Below, piece after piece: positions 63,138 through 64,000 of a DNA stretch of 64,000 nucleotides. Each line of letters opens with the position of its first letter. The first letter of the stretch is position 1. The stretch is from Streptomyces toyocaensis. GTDB taxonomy: Bacteria; Actinomycetota; Actinomycetes; Streptomycetales; Streptomycetaceae. Below the pieces are notes generated by a model. That model worked only from the letters and a program-made list of their open reading frames with translations. It was not told the origin of the DNA and searched no databases. Location of the stretch: assembly GCF_000725125.1 (NCBI RefSeq), contig NZ_JFCB01000018.1:91584-155583 (forward strand). The letters run 5' to 3'. Both the position numbers and the translations under genes were made by a program.

Positions 63138-63836
63138 TCAGGGCTCGTCGCGCCGGGCGGCGTCCTCCGCGGCCTCCTTGGCCTCGACCTCGGGGTCGAG
63201 CGCGCTCAGGTCGCTGCCGTCCACCGACGTCAGCTTGGCCGGGTCCGACACGTCCGTCGCGGCCGGGGGCTCCACCAGCCAGTCCGGGTTGGTCTGCTTG
63301 TCCCACCACTTCCAGAGGGCGAAGGCGCCGCCGGCCACGACGCCCAGGAGCAGGGCCTTCCTGGCGGTACGACCGGCCCTCGCCCGCCGCTGCTGCTTGC
63401 GGACGATCTTCTGGATCTGCTGGGCCGACACCTGGCCCCGCAGGGCCGCCAGTGCGGCAGCACTGCGGGCCGCTGCCTCCTGACTCGCGGGCCCGGCGGC
63501 GGCCACGGCCTGCTCGATCATCGGCCGGGAGTAGTCCGCCGCCTGCCGAGCGGCCATGCGGGTGCGGACTGCGGCTTGCTGGGCGGCCTTGTCGACCTTC
63601 GGCGGCACATGTGTGCGGGCCTGTTCCAGGTACGGCTGCACATGGGCGCCGTACTGGACGCGGGCTTGCCCGGCGGCCTGCGTCACCTTGGGCGCCAGCC
63701 GTACGCGGGCCTCCTGTGCGTAGTGCGCGGCCCTGACCTTGGCCGTGTCGGCGTAGGGCGCCACCACTTCCGCGGCGTGCAGCACGCTGTCCTTCGCCGA
63801 ACCGGTCGCGGCGCGCACGCTGTCGATGCGGGTCAC
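63138..63836 (-). CDS. DUF5324 family membrane-associated protein
   Basis: Protein of 232 residues matching my memory of Streptomyces DUF5324. The first 150 residues are long amphipathic Ala/Gln/Arg helices (AAQQAAVRTRMAARQAADYS), the membrane helix is at about 159-178 (KALLLGVVAGGAFALWKWWD), and an acidic tail ends the protein. It may be a coiled-coil membrane protein with a role in the cell envelope. Its position after tRNA-Ala is conserved. Function unknown. Confidence 0.82.
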   Translation of the reverse strand: MTRIDSVRAATGSAKDSVLHAAEVVAPYADTAKVRAAHYAQEARVRLAPKVTQAAGQARVQYGAHVQPYLEQARTHVPPKVDKAAQQAAVRTRMAARQAADYSRPMIEQAVAAAGPASQEAAARSAAALAALRGQVSAQQIQKIVRKQQRRARAGRTARKALLLGVVAGGAFALWKWWDKQTNPDWLVEPPAATDVSDPAKLTSVDGSDLSALDPEVEAKEAAEDAARRDEP

Positions 63837-63942
63837 GGGTTCCTCCTCCTCGGTGGCGTACGGTATTTCGACTTTCCACCCTTTTACGGATCATGCCTGC
63901 CGACTCGCTCCGGGGCATGCGCGGACGGGCATACGGGTGCCG

Positions 63943-64000
63943 ATGATGTTGATCAATGGCGATATCGAGTGCGAAAGAGGACGGATCCTCGTCAAGGGGA
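63943..64000 (+). CDS. Possible start of a gene cut by the window edge
   Basis: An open frame begins at ATG 63943 (or GTG 63937) with MMLINGDIECERGRILVKG and runs off the right edge. Its DNA is lower in G+C than its surroundings. The evidence is weak: no strong ribosome site and only 19 codons are seen. Confidence 0.25.
   Translation, partial: MMLINGDIECERGRILVKG

Overview
The window is a 64 kb piece of a high-GC Gram-positive chromosome. Gene content, GTG starts, third-position GC bias, parS sites of the GTTTCACGTGAAAC type and a DnaA-box cluster between dnaA and dnaN all point to a Streptomyces (or very close relative), and the piece is the core around the replication origin. No insertion sequence, prophage or CRISPR array was seen.

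Layout. 1-9.2 kb: an accessory-looking left end with regulators (IclR, LysR with a TTA codon, MarR), two GNAT acetyltransferases, a NUDIX hydrolase, a cupin, a PtpA-type phosphatase coupled to a cystathionine lyase-type enzyme, and a beta-lactamase-fold hydrolase. 9.2-14.3 kb: dnaB, a MATE exporter, and the rpsF-ssb-rpsR-rplI operon. 14.6-25.8 kb: cell envelope genes (FemX, alanine racemase-like protein, GT87 mannosyltransferase-like protein, class A PBP), a PadR regulator beside inositol-phosphate synthase, an MFS transporter and an LppU/SCO3897-type protein. 25.9-38.1 kb: pcnA, then DUF6049 - murJ - pseudokinase - sigM - anti-sigma, then trxB-trxA behind a SigR-type promoter, and a GNAT gene. 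38.4-44.5 kb (minus strand): parB-parA and the rpmH-rnpA-yidD-yidC-jag-rsmG block. 44.8-57.4 kb (plus strand): dnaA, oriC, dnaN, gnd, recF, a DciA-type DUF721 gene, gyrB, gyrA, DUF3566. 57.5-64 kb: tRNA-Ile(GAT), an odd tRNA-like gene with anticodon CCA, a small secreted protein, DLW-39, a secreted repeat-less surface protein, a Ser/Thr kinase, an HTH regulator, tRNA-Ala(TGC) and DUF5324.

How it works together. DnaA acts at oriC, and DnaA boxes also sit upstream of dnaA, dnaB, parA and recF. DnaB with the DciA-like protein, DnaN, SSB, RecF and gyrase supply the replication machinery. ParA/ParB act on twelve parS-like sites, eleven of them left of dnaA and one to the right. Several parS sites lie inside or beside terminators at convergent gene ends, and three lie inside coding regions where they encode the peptide VSRET. 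The envelope block (MurJ with its separate pseudokinase partner, PBP, FemX) matches the mycobacterial order Rv3907-Rv3924, but a cwlM gene is missing between trxA and parB.

Limits: starts were chosen by eye from start codons, Shine-Dalgarno sequences and family knowledge. Function names rest on recognised motifs and gene order, not on a database search.
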